Positions 1-6,455 of a stretch of 8,693 nucleotides of DNA are shown piece by piece. This DNA is from Anaerolineae bacterium. Lineage in GTDB: Bacteria > Chloroflexota > Anaerolineae > JAAYZQ01. Both the position numbers and the translations under genes were made by a program. Location of the stretch: contig JAFGOG010000173.1 in the NCBI GenBank assembly GCA_016926595.1, positions 1 through 8,693 of the forward strand, written 5' to 3'. The notes beneath the pieces were generated by a model. The model searched no databases. It saw only the letters and a list, made by a program, of their open reading frames with translations, and was not told where the DNA came from. The first letter of the stretch is position 1, and every line of letters starts with the position of its first letter.

Positions 1-47
1 AACCAAGGGCTTATGAGTCCCCTGCTCTGCCATTGAGCTACCTCGCC
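1..47 (-). tRNA. tRNA with CAU anticodon, probably elongator tRNA-Met (3' part outside window)
   Basis: Read from the minus strand, the 5' acceptor strand GGCGAGG (47-41) is followed by TA, a D arm GCTC-AATGGCA-GAGC and an anticodon arm with loop CTCATAA, giving anticodon CAU. The gene runs off the left edge in the variable region, so the T arm and 3' acceptor strand are not visible. CAU anticodons belong to elongator Met, initiator Met and lysidine-modified Ile2. It lacks the GGG/CCC anticodon stem of an initiator, and the acceptor strand GGCGAGG fits an elongator Met better than Ile2, but Ile2 cannot be excluded without the 3' half. The base pair next to the anticodon loop appears to be an A31/G39 mismatch. 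It probably shares the transcript of the tRNA-fMet upstream. Confidence 0.85.
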
Positions 48-53
48 GTACAA

Positions 54-110
54 CCGATAGGCAATGGCAGACAGCTCCACCAGCTATCTGCCATTCTCCA
101 CACCTATCAG
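54..110 (-). repeat. Inverted repeat filling the spacer between the two tRNAs
   Basis: The spacer folds almost completely on itself. The inner stem pairs 63-76 (AATGGCAGACAGCT) with 82-95 (AGCTATCTGCCATT): 14 pairs, one of them G-U in the minus-strand RNA, around the 5-nt loop 77-81. The outer stem pairs 54-61 with 103-110, 8 pairs including one U-G. The two stems are separated by an asymmetric internal loop. The hairpin begins two bases after the discriminator base of tRNA-fMet. No U-run follows in the minus-strand RNA, so it does not look like an intrinsic terminator. A role in processing the dicistronic tRNA precursor is an inference. Confidence 0.75.
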
Positions 111-111
111 G

Positions 112-183
112 TAGCGGGGAGAGGATTCGAACCTCTGACCTTTGGGTTATGAGCCCAACGAGCTGCCTCTGCTCCACCCCGCA
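112..183 (-). tRNA. Initiator tRNA-fMet (CAU)
   Basis: The minus strand gives a complete cloverleaf: acceptor strand GCGGGG pairing with CCCCGC, D arm GAGC-AGAGGCA-GCTC, anticodon arm TTGGG-CTCATAA-CCCAA, and T arm AGAGG-TTCGAAT-CCTCT with discriminator A at 112. Three consecutive G-C pairs at the base of the anticodon stem and the absence of a Watson-Crick 1:72 pair are the established hallmarks of bacterial initiator tRNA. The 1:72 position here reads U:U (bases 183 and 113) rather than the common C:A. CCA is not fully encoded: the discriminator is followed by CCT, so CCA addition would be needed. A strong promoter lies a few bases upstream. Confidence 0.96.
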
Positions 184-193
184 GTGTGGGCAG

Positions 194-222
194 ATTATAC
201 CGGAGTTATCCGGATTCGTCAA
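194..222 (-). promoter_or_regulatory. Consensus sigma70-type promoter for the tRNA pair
   Basis: On the minus strand, -35 TTGACG (222-217) and a perfect -10 TATAAT (199-194) are separated by exactly 17 nt. The predicted start is an A near 187, leaving about 4 nt before the mature 5' end of tRNA-fMet at 183. The spacer contains the short inverted repeat CCGGA-TAAC-TCCGG (213-200). The promoter sits about 20 nt after the stop of the upstream M50 gene, so the tRNAs have their own start rather than depending on read-through. Confidence 0.9.
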
Positions 223-243
223 CTTGGCAAGGGGCTGTTACCG

Positions 244-1356
244 CTAGCCCACTCCATTCAGCGTCACCATGGTGACAAACACCCAACCGGACACCAACAG
301 AATGAGGAACACCGCCCCGCCGATGCCCAGCCGCAGCCATACCCGGCGGGCTATGGTGGGATCGAGCCGCTGCGGCCCCTCGGCCGGCGCCTTTACCGGG
401 ACGCCCGGTTCCAATGGCGGCGGCGCCGGCCCGGCAGGCATTTCCGGCTGCCGTCCGGCCGCGGCCATCTCCCGCAGCCGCTGGTCGGCCGTTGTCCACA
501 GGTGATGGTCGGTGGTGTACTGCATGGCCGAGCGGAAAGCGCCGGCAGCCAGGACCGTCCGGCCCTTGGCCAGGTACACCAGGCCCAAGTTATAGTAGGC
601 GAGGGAAAAGCGTGGGTCGTGCTCGATGGCCTGCCGGTAGCGGACGAGCGCCTCGTCCAACTGGCCCTGTTTGTGATAATCCAGCCCGATGGTAAAGTGG
701 ATTTGGGCTGGGCTGAGGGCAGGAGCCTCGGCGGCCTCGGCTGCTGCCGGCAACTCGGGGGCAGACTGCCGCTGTCCGCCTCGCTTCAGGGCATCACGGA
801 CCAAATTGAACAAGCTCACCGCAGCCGCAAAGCCGTCGAGCGGTGGTATGGGCAACAGGTTGAAGAAAGCCAGCACCAGGTTGACATTGAGCACATAGCT
901 ACTCAGCGCGGCGGCCAACCCCTGCAGGTCCAGCTCAGGGCTGGTGGGAAGGAGAAACAGGGTTACAGCGCTGGGTGAGGTGCCCTTGATCGCCCAGGCG
1001 ATGAGCGCTGTGGCCAGCATGCCCATCAACACCAACAAGGCCAGGAGCAAGTTGCCGATCGCCCCGGAGATGGCCACCAGAAAAATGCCCAACGACCGAT
1101 TCTTGATGCGCAGCCGGGTATAGTCCACCCACACCGGCTTGGCCCAGCCGATGCCGATCAGCAAAAAAAGCGCCAGGCCCACCCAGGACACGTGCCGGAA
1201 CGGGTTAAAAGTCAAGCGCCGGCGCTCCACCTGGCTGGTGTCGCCCAACAAATAGGCAACCATGGCATGGGCCAGCTCGTGCACTGTAAAGCCCAGGAAC
1301 AGCGCCGGCAGTAGCAGGAGCGTGGCCCAGGTCGGCGGCCAACCGAGGAACCTCAT
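244..1356 (-). CDS. Site-2 protease family (M50) membrane metalloprotease with TPR repeats
   Basis: This 370-residue protein is a membrane zinc protease of the rhomboid-unrelated S2P/M50 family, which cuts substrates within the bilayer. Near the N-terminus is the zinc motif HELAH (H26-H30) within a hydrophobic segment. A second ligand motif, N-L-L-P-I-P-P-L-D-G, places the aspartate at D174. Helices surround about 57-70, 90-123 and 150-170. After the catalytic core comes an acidic Ala/Pro-rich linker, then about two TPR-like repeats (about 212-290), a Pro-rich linker and a C-terminal membrane helix (about 343-363). The ATG at 1356 is chosen because it overlaps the preceding stop in TGATG. A longer frame upstream only reads through the neighbouring gene and adds a low-complexity non-M50 peptide. 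The TPR module suggests recognition of a protein partner; its substrate is unknown. Confidence 0.9.
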   Translation of the reverse strand: MRFLGWPPTWATLLLLPALFLGFTVHELAHAMVAYLLGDTSQVERRRLTFNPFRHVSWVGLALFLLIGIGWAKPVWVDYTRLRIKNRSLGIFLVAISGAIGNLLLALLVLMGMLATALIAWAIKGTSPSAVTLFLLPTSPELDLQGLAAALSSYVLNVNLVLAFFNLLPIPPLDGFAAAVSLFNLVRDALKRGGQRQSAPELPAAAEAAEAPALSPAQIHFTIGLDYHKQGQLDEALVRYRQAIEHDPRFSLAYYNLGLVYLAKGRTVLAAGAFRSAMQYTTDHHLWTTADQRLREMAAAGRQPEMPAGPAPPPLEPGVPVKAPAEGPQRLDPTIARRVWLRLGIGGAVFLILLVSGWVFVTMVTLNGVG

Positions 1357-1775
1357 CAGGTTAGCTCCCCCAGCGAGCCAGCCTGCTCGCCTGGCAAGGT
1401 AGAGAAGGAAAAGCGCTTTTGCACGTGATCTATCAGCTCGTCCAGATAAAAGACGCCAACATGCAGCGTGTGCACTCCCGGCTCCGGCGGCCGGCGCAGG
1501 TGCAGCCTCCAGTCGAGCGCTGGCTGGCAATTGTCGATCATGGTCATGCTGACCAGCTCAGCGCCGCTCGGCTCTTCGACCGCCAGCTCGACGCGGATCG
1601 CCTCGCCGGGAGGGGTGAGGTCCACGGCCACGTCCACATATCCGTAAAGACAGGCAGCCATCTGCCCGCGCTCCGCCCGCTGGCCACAAACGCCCACGCT
1701 TTCGATGCGGACCTCCCGGCCGGACACCGGCCGGCGACCGGTAGGAAAGGATGGAAATTGGCCCATATCGCTCAC
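1356..1775 (-). CDS. Small protein of unknown function, possibly beta-sandwich
   Basis: I do not recognise the family of this 139-residue protein. It has no signal peptide or membrane helix. The sequence alternates polar and hydrophobic residues in a way typical of beta strands, and the stretch PPEPGVHTLHVGVFYLDEL (near residue 100) resembles the PPG.IPGRYDLLVGFYDE end-strand motif of the beta-sandwich domains in the preceding glycosyltransferase. This likeness is weak and judged by eye. The GTG start at 1775 overlaps the preceding stop in GTGA. An ATG three codons in, at 1766, is an alternative. The stop overlaps the M50 start in TGATG, so the three genes 1772-4690, 1356-1775 and 244-1356 are probably translated together. 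The gene is real on operon grounds; its role is not known. Confidence 0.78.
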   Translation of the reverse strand: MSDMGQFPSFPTGRRPVSGREVRIESVGVCGQRAERGQMAACLYGYVDVAVDLTPPGEAIRVELAVEEPSGAELVSMTMIDNCQPALDWRLHLRRPPEPGVHTLHVGVFYLDELIDHVQKRFSFSTLPGEQAGSLGELT

Positions 1776-4690
1776 TGCTCGAAAGTAACCTGCCGCAAGA
1801 GCAGGGTATCGCCCAGCGGTTGCCCGGCTGCGTCGAACAGTGGCAGCCGGTCGCCGGTCGCCTCATCATAAAAGCCCACAAGCAGGTCGTAACGGCCGGG
1901 AATCAGCCCAGGTGGAAGCTTCAGGGTCATATCGTCACACAGGTACTCGCCCGGCGTCCAGGCTGTGGTCGGCAGGCTGGGGTAGAGATCGGCCTGGGCG
2001 CGGATGTCGAATGGGTTGCCTGGGTTGACCAGGTGGACAAAGAGCTTGTAGCGGCCAGGCGTGGGGGCAAGAGCTTGCCAGTAGAGGGTGACTTGGAGGC
2101 CTCCCGACAGGGAGGTTGGAGCCCCCCCCCCAGGAAGATCGTAGCCGACGAGGCGGATGTAGGCGCCAAAGCGGGCGTCGGCGGGGTATTGGACAGTTGG
2201 CGGGCTCATGTCAGGAGAGCGGCCCACAACCCGAACGGTGGCCAATGGATAGGCCAAGCCAAGGCCAACGAGGCCGCGGCGGACAGGCAGCCAGGAGCCG
2301 TCGGGGCTGCGACAGCCCAACACCAAGTTATAAACGCCCGGCGCCAGGCTGGCTGGCAGATCTACCGAACGGGGATCGCGGATCACCTGGCCGGCGGCCA
2401 GTGAGATCCGCCCGTCCGGCGCCTCCTCGGCAAAAACATGACCGGCGTTGTCCGACAGCCGGAGGACGGCCATTCCCACCTCGGGCGCTTCACCCAACAC
2501 CCGCCAGAACAGATCCAGAGGCAGCGAGTCGCCGGGGCGGCCGGCAAACGACGGCGCGCTCCAGCCGACGAGCTCCAGCCCGCGGCCGATGGTCACACCG
2601 CCGGCATAGTCCATCGCCGGCAGGGGCAGCGCCTGCCAGTCTTCCGGCGCGGCGACGGTTACCTCTCCGAGAAGCAGCCGCTCGCCCGCCGTCCATGGCA
2701 GCCAGTCGGGTTGTCCATCTACAAACTGATACCAGCCAACCTCCAGCCGGTAGCGGCCGGGTGGTGTACCCGGCGGCACATGCAGACGCAGAGGCGCACG
2801 GACCAGTCCGCCAGCAGGCCAGGCGGAAGGTAGCATAAGTGAGCCTAGCGGCCGGTCGTCTGCCTGCGCCCAGCGTTGGCCGTCGGCGTCGAACAGGCCG
2901 GCAAAGAGGATCGCGCCGGCGGCGGGCGCCGCCTGGACGCGCCAGACGAGCGCCAGGTCGAAGGCCTCGCCTACCGCTACCTCCCGAACCGGCATGGCTG
3001 CTGCGACCAGGCCGAGCGACCCGTCGGCCAGGGCGGCGTCAGGCATGTCGATCAAGCCAGCATCGGCCAGCGGATCGCGGCCAGTGAGGTAGCCCTGCAC
3101 CCGGAGCTGGCTCTCCCCGGTCAAGACCTGGTCCTCGAATTTCCGCCCGTGCGCATCCAGCCAATTGCGGATAGATCCACCCGGATCGGTCACGGTGTCA
3201 TAGACGCGATAGACCCACACCCGGTCGAACTGGCTGAACAGCCTGGTCAGCGCGTCCTCGGTCTGAGCCTGGGTCATCGCGTAAAAGTCAGAAGCGGGAT
3301 CACCCCAGCCCAGCCCTGGATCGCCGTCTACCATGCCGGCCTGCACCACGACAGGCCCTTGGCGGCCAGCGCCCACCCAATCGTTCCCCAGACCGCCGAC
3401 CAAGCGGCCCCGCCAGGCGATCGGGTCACCGTCCCAATAGGTCAGCAGCGCAGTGTAGGCATAACCGGCGTTGACCAGGATGGCATCGCCGGGCCGCCAC
3501 CGCTCTTCGATCAAGCGCGCCGCCGCCCGGTGGTCGTCGCTGGCGTAGCGAGGATCGGTGTGGTAGGCGTGGATCGACAGCCCGGCGGCAACGACGACGG
3601 CGGCCAGGCCCAGCCACAGAGCTGGCCGCCATCGCCGCCCGGCGGCCACCAGCCCCGCGCCCAGGATAATGTAGAAAGGCGTAGAATAGGTAAAGCCGTA
3701 GCGAACATGATAAAGAGGCGTGATGAGCGAGGCCAGGCCAATGAGCAGGACCGGCGCAAAGACATAGCCAGCTAGGAACCAGGGGACCCCAGCCCAGGAG
3801 GCGCGGCCTGCTTGCCTGGGGCGATAGAACAGGCCGAGGCCAAACAGGATTGCCAGCAAAAGCAGGACCGGCCAGGCCCACACGGCAGTTGGCTGGGCCG
3901 ATTGGCCCAGCCCCAATGCCGACCAGGTCTGTACCAGGAGGTCGCCCAGGGCGGTAAAGCTGCGCCAGGGAGGGACGGGCGGCTGGGTGGCCTGGCGCCA
4001 GGCCACCGGCAGCCAGGGAGCGTAGAGCAGCAGCGCCACCGCCTGAGCCAACAACCAACGCACCAGCCATCGTCCCCCAAGGGCGCCAGCGTCCCCACCA
4101 TGCCGCCGGGCATTGATCAGCCACCAGGCAAAGACCACCAGGTTGACCGCCGCCAGCAGAAAGGCGAAATAGTAAAGCACCCACAAGCCCAGCGCCGCAC
4201 ACACGGCATAGGCCGCCAGGCGATGCCAGGACGGCAAAATGGCGGGCCGGGCAGCGAGTAAAGGCAAAATGGCTTCGAGCAAGCACATCCCCAGCGTCGC
4301 GGCAAGGGTGTACATCCGCACTTCCTGGGAATACCACAGGTTGTAGGGCGAGACGGTCACCAGGAACGCGGCCAGCAGACCGGCTTCTGGGCCGAAGAAA
4401 CGCACGGCAAGCCGGTAGGCTAAAGCGACCAACAGCACGCCGAAAAAGAGGGAGGGAAAAGCGGCGGCGAAATCGCTGCGGCCAGCCAGGCGGATCCAGA
4501 CATGGAGCAGGACATAGTAGCCCGGTGGATGGATGTCGCCAGCGGTATGGGCTATCAGCGCCGGCAGGCTCTTGGCAGCCAGGTGAACGCTGACCGTCTC
4601 GTCGTACCATAGGCTTTCTGCGCCCAGGCGATACAGCCGCAGGCCAAAGGCCAGCAGCAGGATCGCTACCATCACCCAACGACGCCACAT
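1772..4690 (-). CDS. GT39/PMT-like integral membrane glycosyltransferase with three C-terminal beta-sandwich domains
   Basis: This 972-residue protein has an N-terminal, multi-helix half (about 1-375) with motifs of PMT/ArnT-type GT-C transferases: WYDE (W28-E31, the expected acidic catalytic position in the first outer loop), HPPGYY (54-59) and YSQEVRMY (120-127). Family members move sugar from a polyprenyl-phosphate carrier to protein or lipid on the outer face of the membrane. After the last helix (about 356-373) come a soluble region (375-540) and three related beta-sandwich repeats at about 540-682, 690-824 and 836-970. Each repeat ends in a variant of LPPG..PGRYDLLVGFYD. Start: ATG at 4690 puts a normal membrane leader, MWRRWVMVAILLLAF, at the N-terminus. 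GTG at 4708 or ATG at 4780 (overlapping the M23 gene) are alternatives, and no candidate has an ideal Shine-Dalgarno. A G10 run encodes G854-A857. Acceptor and sugar are unknown. Confidence 0.9.
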   Translation of the reverse strand: MWRRWVMVAILLLAFGLRLYRLGAESLWYDETVSVHLAAKSLPALIAHTAGDIHPPGYYVLLHVWIRLAGRSDFAAAFPSLFFGVLLVALAYRLAVRFFGPEAGLLAAFLVTVSPYNLWYSQEVRMYTLAATLGMCLLEAILPLLAARPAILPSWHRLAAYAVCAALGLWVLYYFAFLLAAVNLVVFAWWLINARRHGGDAGALGGRWLVRWLLAQAVALLLYAPWLPVAWRQATQPPVPPWRSFTALGDLLVQTWSALGLGQSAQPTAVWAWPVLLLLAILFGLGLFYRPRQAGRASWAGVPWFLAGYVFAPVLLIGLASLITPLYHVRYGFTYSTPFYIILGAGLVAAGRRWRPALWLGLAAVVVAAGLSIHAYHTDPRYASDDHRAAARLIEERWRPGDAILVNAGYAYTALLTYWDGDPIAWRGRLVGGLGNDWVGAGRQGPVVVQAGMVDGDPGLGWGDPASDFYAMTQAQTEDALTRLFSQFDRVWVYRVYDTVTDPGGSIRNWLDAHGRKFEDQVLTGESQLRVQGYLTGRDPLADAGLIDMPDAALADGSLGLVAAAMPVREVAVGEAFDLALVWRVQAAPAAGAILFAGLFDADGQRWAQADDRPLGSLMLPSAWPAGGLVRAPLRLHVPPGTPPGRYRLEVGWYQFVDGQPDWLPWTAGERLLLGEVTVAAPEDWQALPLPAMDYAGGVTIGRGLELVGWSAPSFAGRPGDSLPLDLFWRVLGEAPEVGMAVLRLSDNAGHVFAEEAPDGRISLAAGQVIRDPRSVDLPASLAPGVYNLVLGCRSPDGSWLPVRRGLVGLGLAYPLATVRVVGRSPDMSPPTVQYPADARFGAYIRLVGYDLPGGGAPTSLSGGLQVTLYWQALAPTPGRYKLFVHLVNPGNPFDIRAQADLYPSLPTTAWTPGEYLCDDMTLKLPPGLIPGRYDLLVGFYDEATGDRLPLFDAAGQPLGDTLLLRQVTFEQ
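2122..2131 (-). repeat. Homopolymeric G10 tract inside the glycosyltransferase gene
   Basis: Ten consecutive C on the plus strand (G10 in the coding strand) encode Gly-Gly-Gly and the first base of Ala at residues 854-857, at the start of the last beta-sandwich domain. The reading frame is intact with ten. Losing one base would move into a frame that stops at 1927; gaining one would meet a stop no later than 1863. A small inverted repeat, CCTCCC-gaca-GGGAGG (2100-2115), lies next to it. Confidence 0.95.
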
Positions 4691-4720
4691 GGCACGATTC
4701 TCAACCACTGCGAACCTGTA

Positions 4721-4742
4721 GGGCCAGACGGCCGTCTGCCCC
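4721..4742. repeat. 22-bp near-perfect palindrome before the glycosyltransferase
   Basis: The core CAGACGGCCGTCTG (4725-4738) is a perfect 14-bp palindrome. After one C/C mismatch, three more pairs extend it to 4721-4742. It lies in the 70-nt gap between the M23 stop (4761) and the preferred start of the glycosyltransferase (4690). No U-run follows on the minus strand, so a simple terminator is unlikely. It could be an operator or an RNA hairpin that tunes read-through; the function is inferred only from position. Confidence 0.6.
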
Positions 4743-4760
4743 CCATGACAGACAATTCCC

Positions 4761-6080
4761 CTATTTGTCGAATCGCTCATTCCCCCTGCTTTCCGGTTCA
4801 GGGAACGATTCCTTTGTCCACTGAACAGGATCGACGGGGACGCCCCGTACCTGCATCTCCCAGTGCAGATGGGCGCCGGTCGACAGCCCAGTATTGCCCA
4901 CCAAGCCAATAACCTCGCCGCGATCCACCTGCTGCCCCACCCTGACGTCGATCTGCGATAGGTGCCAAAAACCGCTGAACACCCCCCAGCCGTGATCCAG
5001 GATGATGGCTTGGCCGCGCACGTCCAACGGCTCGGCCAGGACAACCACGCCTCTTGCCGGGGCATAGACCGGCACACCGACGGCGGCGGCATAATCCTGG
5101 CCGGAATGATAGCTGCTCACCGGGCCGCCGCTGTAGGAGCGGCGCTGCCCAAAAGGTGAGGTTGGCTGCAGCTCGCCCGCCAGCGGGTAGCTGAAAGGGG
5201 CCGCAAACAGCCGCCACGGGCTTGACCTGGCAAAGATCTCTTCCACCTTCTCCCGCTCAATGCGGCTCAGATCGGGGTCAAGCAGGTTCTGGCGACTGGC
5301 CGGGACGACAATGTTGTAGGTTGGAAAGCTGCCCGCCGTGACGGTCAAGATCTCCTGCATCGTAATCTGATCCCCGGTAGACGCTTCGACGGCCAGCAGA
5401 TCCAGCGGGTAGGCGCCGGGCGGCGTCAAAACGTCCAGGCCAAACAGCGCCCAGTACTGCCCGCGGTCACGGACAAAAGCAAGGGGCTCATCCAAAAACG
5501 AGCCGCTCAGCTTCAGACTGGCATCACTTTCCACGGCGACAAAGATCGTCTGGCCCTGGACAGCCGGCGCCGGCCTGATCGAAACCTTGGGAAAGCGACG
5601 GTCCCTAATCGCCGGCACGGCCGGCGGCGGGATGATCAGCTCCTGTCCCGGCACCAGCAGGCCGTGCCGGTGCAGCCCGTTCAAATCTCGCAGGGCAAGG
5701 GCTGTAGTGCCGTAGCGAAAGGCCAGGGACGGCAGCGTTTCGCCGGGCCGAACTGGATGCACCCGCCGGCTGGGTGAGATCGGCGGTGGGGCCGCCTGTC
5801 CAGTCACCGCCAGGCCGGTGGGAATGATCAGCTTTTGCCCGGCGACGATCTGTGACGGGTCGGCGATGTCGTTGGCAGCCACGATCGCCTCGATGGTGAC
5901 GCCATACTCCTGAGCGATGCGGTACAAAGTATCGCCCGGCTTGACCACGTAGGTGACCGGCGCGGGGCCGGCATCCCCTGGAGAGGATCCTCGTGAAGCA
6001 TCCGGCACAGGGGTCGGCTCCTGGGCATGAGTAGGCATGGCCAGGGAGAGAAACAGAATCAGAAAAAGAACGCGCTTCAC
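4761..6080 (-). CDS. Secreted peptidoglycan-binding M23 peptidase (two LysM domains)
   Basis: This 439-residue exported protein probably cuts peptidoglycan peptide bridges. A signal peptide (MKRVLFLILFLSLAMPTHA, cleavage after about residue 19) is followed by LysM domains at about 43-87 and 107-151, each opening V.PG(D/E)TL and ending in GQ.LIIP. A beta-rich domain (about 165-250) and the LytM/M23 domain (about 295-420) follow. The zinc ligands and catalytic residues are visible: H325 and D329 in HSGQD, H373 in FWHLS, and H404/H406 in HLHW. All expected M23 residues are present, so it is likely active rather than a degenerate EnvC/NlpD-type activator. Start: GTG at 6080 overlaps the preceding DUF192 stop in GTGA and gives a normal signal peptide. 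It ends 70 nt before the membrane glycosyltransferase, which places both in an envelope-related part of the operon. Confidence 0.95.
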   Translation of the reverse strand: MKRVLFLILFLSLAMPTHAQEPTPVPDASRGSSPGDAGPAPVTYVVKPGDTLYRIAQEYGVTIEAIVAANDIADPSQIVAGQKLIIPTGLAVTGQAAPPPISPSRRVHPVRPGETLPSLAFRYGTTALALRDLNGLHRHGLLVPGQELIIPPPAVPAIRDRRFPKVSIRPAPAVQGQTIFVAVESDASLKLSGSFLDEPLAFVRDRGQYWALFGLDVLTPPGAYPLDLLAVEASTGDQITMQEILTVTAGSFPTYNIVVPASRQNLLDPDLSRIEREKVEEIFARSSPWRLFAAPFSYPLAGELQPTSPFGQRRSYSGGPVSSYHSGQDYAAAVGVPVYAPARGVVVLAEPLDVRGQAIILDHGWGVFSGFWHLSQIDVRVGQQVDRGEVIGLVGNTGLSTGAHLHWEMQVRGVPVDPVQWTKESFPEPESRGNERFDK

Positions 6081-6442
6081 GCCTTGCTCTCGAATCCTAG
6101 CCGATCGCCGACACTGACGCGGTCAAGGAGGGATGGGTGGCCTTCGATAAAGTATTTGGCCGCGCGGCGCGGGGCGTAATAGGGCCGGAAGGGACGGGCC
6201 AGGGCCTTGTCCACGACCCGCCTGTTGGCGTCCAGCCACAGGACAGAGATCGGGAAAAAGACAAAGAACATGTGGATCGCCGTTTGGGCAATGCTCTCAC
6301 GCCGTTCGACGAACAGGTAGACCTGGCCATCAGCCACGGCGCCTCTGCCGCGGAACATCAAGCCTCGGCCTCGCTTCCAGAAAGTATCGCAATGCACGAT
6401 ACGGTTTGCGACTGCTTCAGCAGTCGTCATGTTGACAAGCAT
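6077..6442 (-). CDS. DUF192 family protein
   Basis: This 121-residue protein matches the DUF192 (COG1430) pattern: an opening V....T...RGRGLMFR segment (about 18-31), a hydrophobic core with AIHMFFVFFPISVLWLDA (about 55-72) in place of the usual F.M.....PLD..F.D, the R.VVD strand that follows, and a closing YFIEGHPSLLDRVSVGDRLGF. Family function is not established; structures show a compact beta-barrel-like fold. Many members are exported, but this one has no signal peptide. Start: ATG at 6442 follows AGGG at a 7-nt spacing, 13 nt after the HD gene's stop; ATG at 6430 is an alternative. The stop overlaps the GTG of the LysM/M23 gene by 4 nt, so the two are likely coupled. Confidence 0.88.
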   Translation of the reverse strand: MLVNMTTAEAVANRIVHCDTFWKRGRGLMFRGRGAVADGQVYLFVERRESIAQTAIHMFFVFFPISVLWLDANRRVVDKALARPFRPYYAPRRAAKYFIEGHPSLLDRVSVGDRLGFESKA

Positions 6443-6455
6443 CGTCGTACCCTAT

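Noticed and set aside
142..978. Plus-strand open frame of 278 codons
   Set aside because: It starts inside the initiator tRNA and runs antisense to the M50 protease. Its composition (Gln, Arg, Gly, His rich) is typical of a mirror frame in GC-rich DNA, and it shows no domain.
1215..1226. Perfect 12-bp palindrome AGCGCCGGCGCT
   Set aside because: It is inside conserved M50 coding sequence and is made of common GC-rich codons, so chance is a sufficient explanation.
1357..1530. 58-residue N-terminal extension of the M50 protein
   Set aside because: It lies fully within the coupled upstream gene, is low-complexity, and precedes a normal membrane-protein start with a TGATG overlap.
2876..3775. 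Plus-strand open frame of 299 codons
   Set aside because: It is antisense to the well-supported glycosyltransferase and has no recognisable motif or upstream signal.
3426..4688. Minus-strand open frame of 420 codons
   Set aside because: It overlaps the glycosyltransferase in another frame and is Arg/Pro/Gly-rich without motifs; the PMT motifs lie in the other frame.
4691..5092. Longer N-terminus for the glycosyltransferase
   Set aside because: It reads through the M23 catalytic domain gene in another frame and would place a non-family peptide before the first membrane helix. ATG at 4780 stays possible but has AGGGGG too close to the start.
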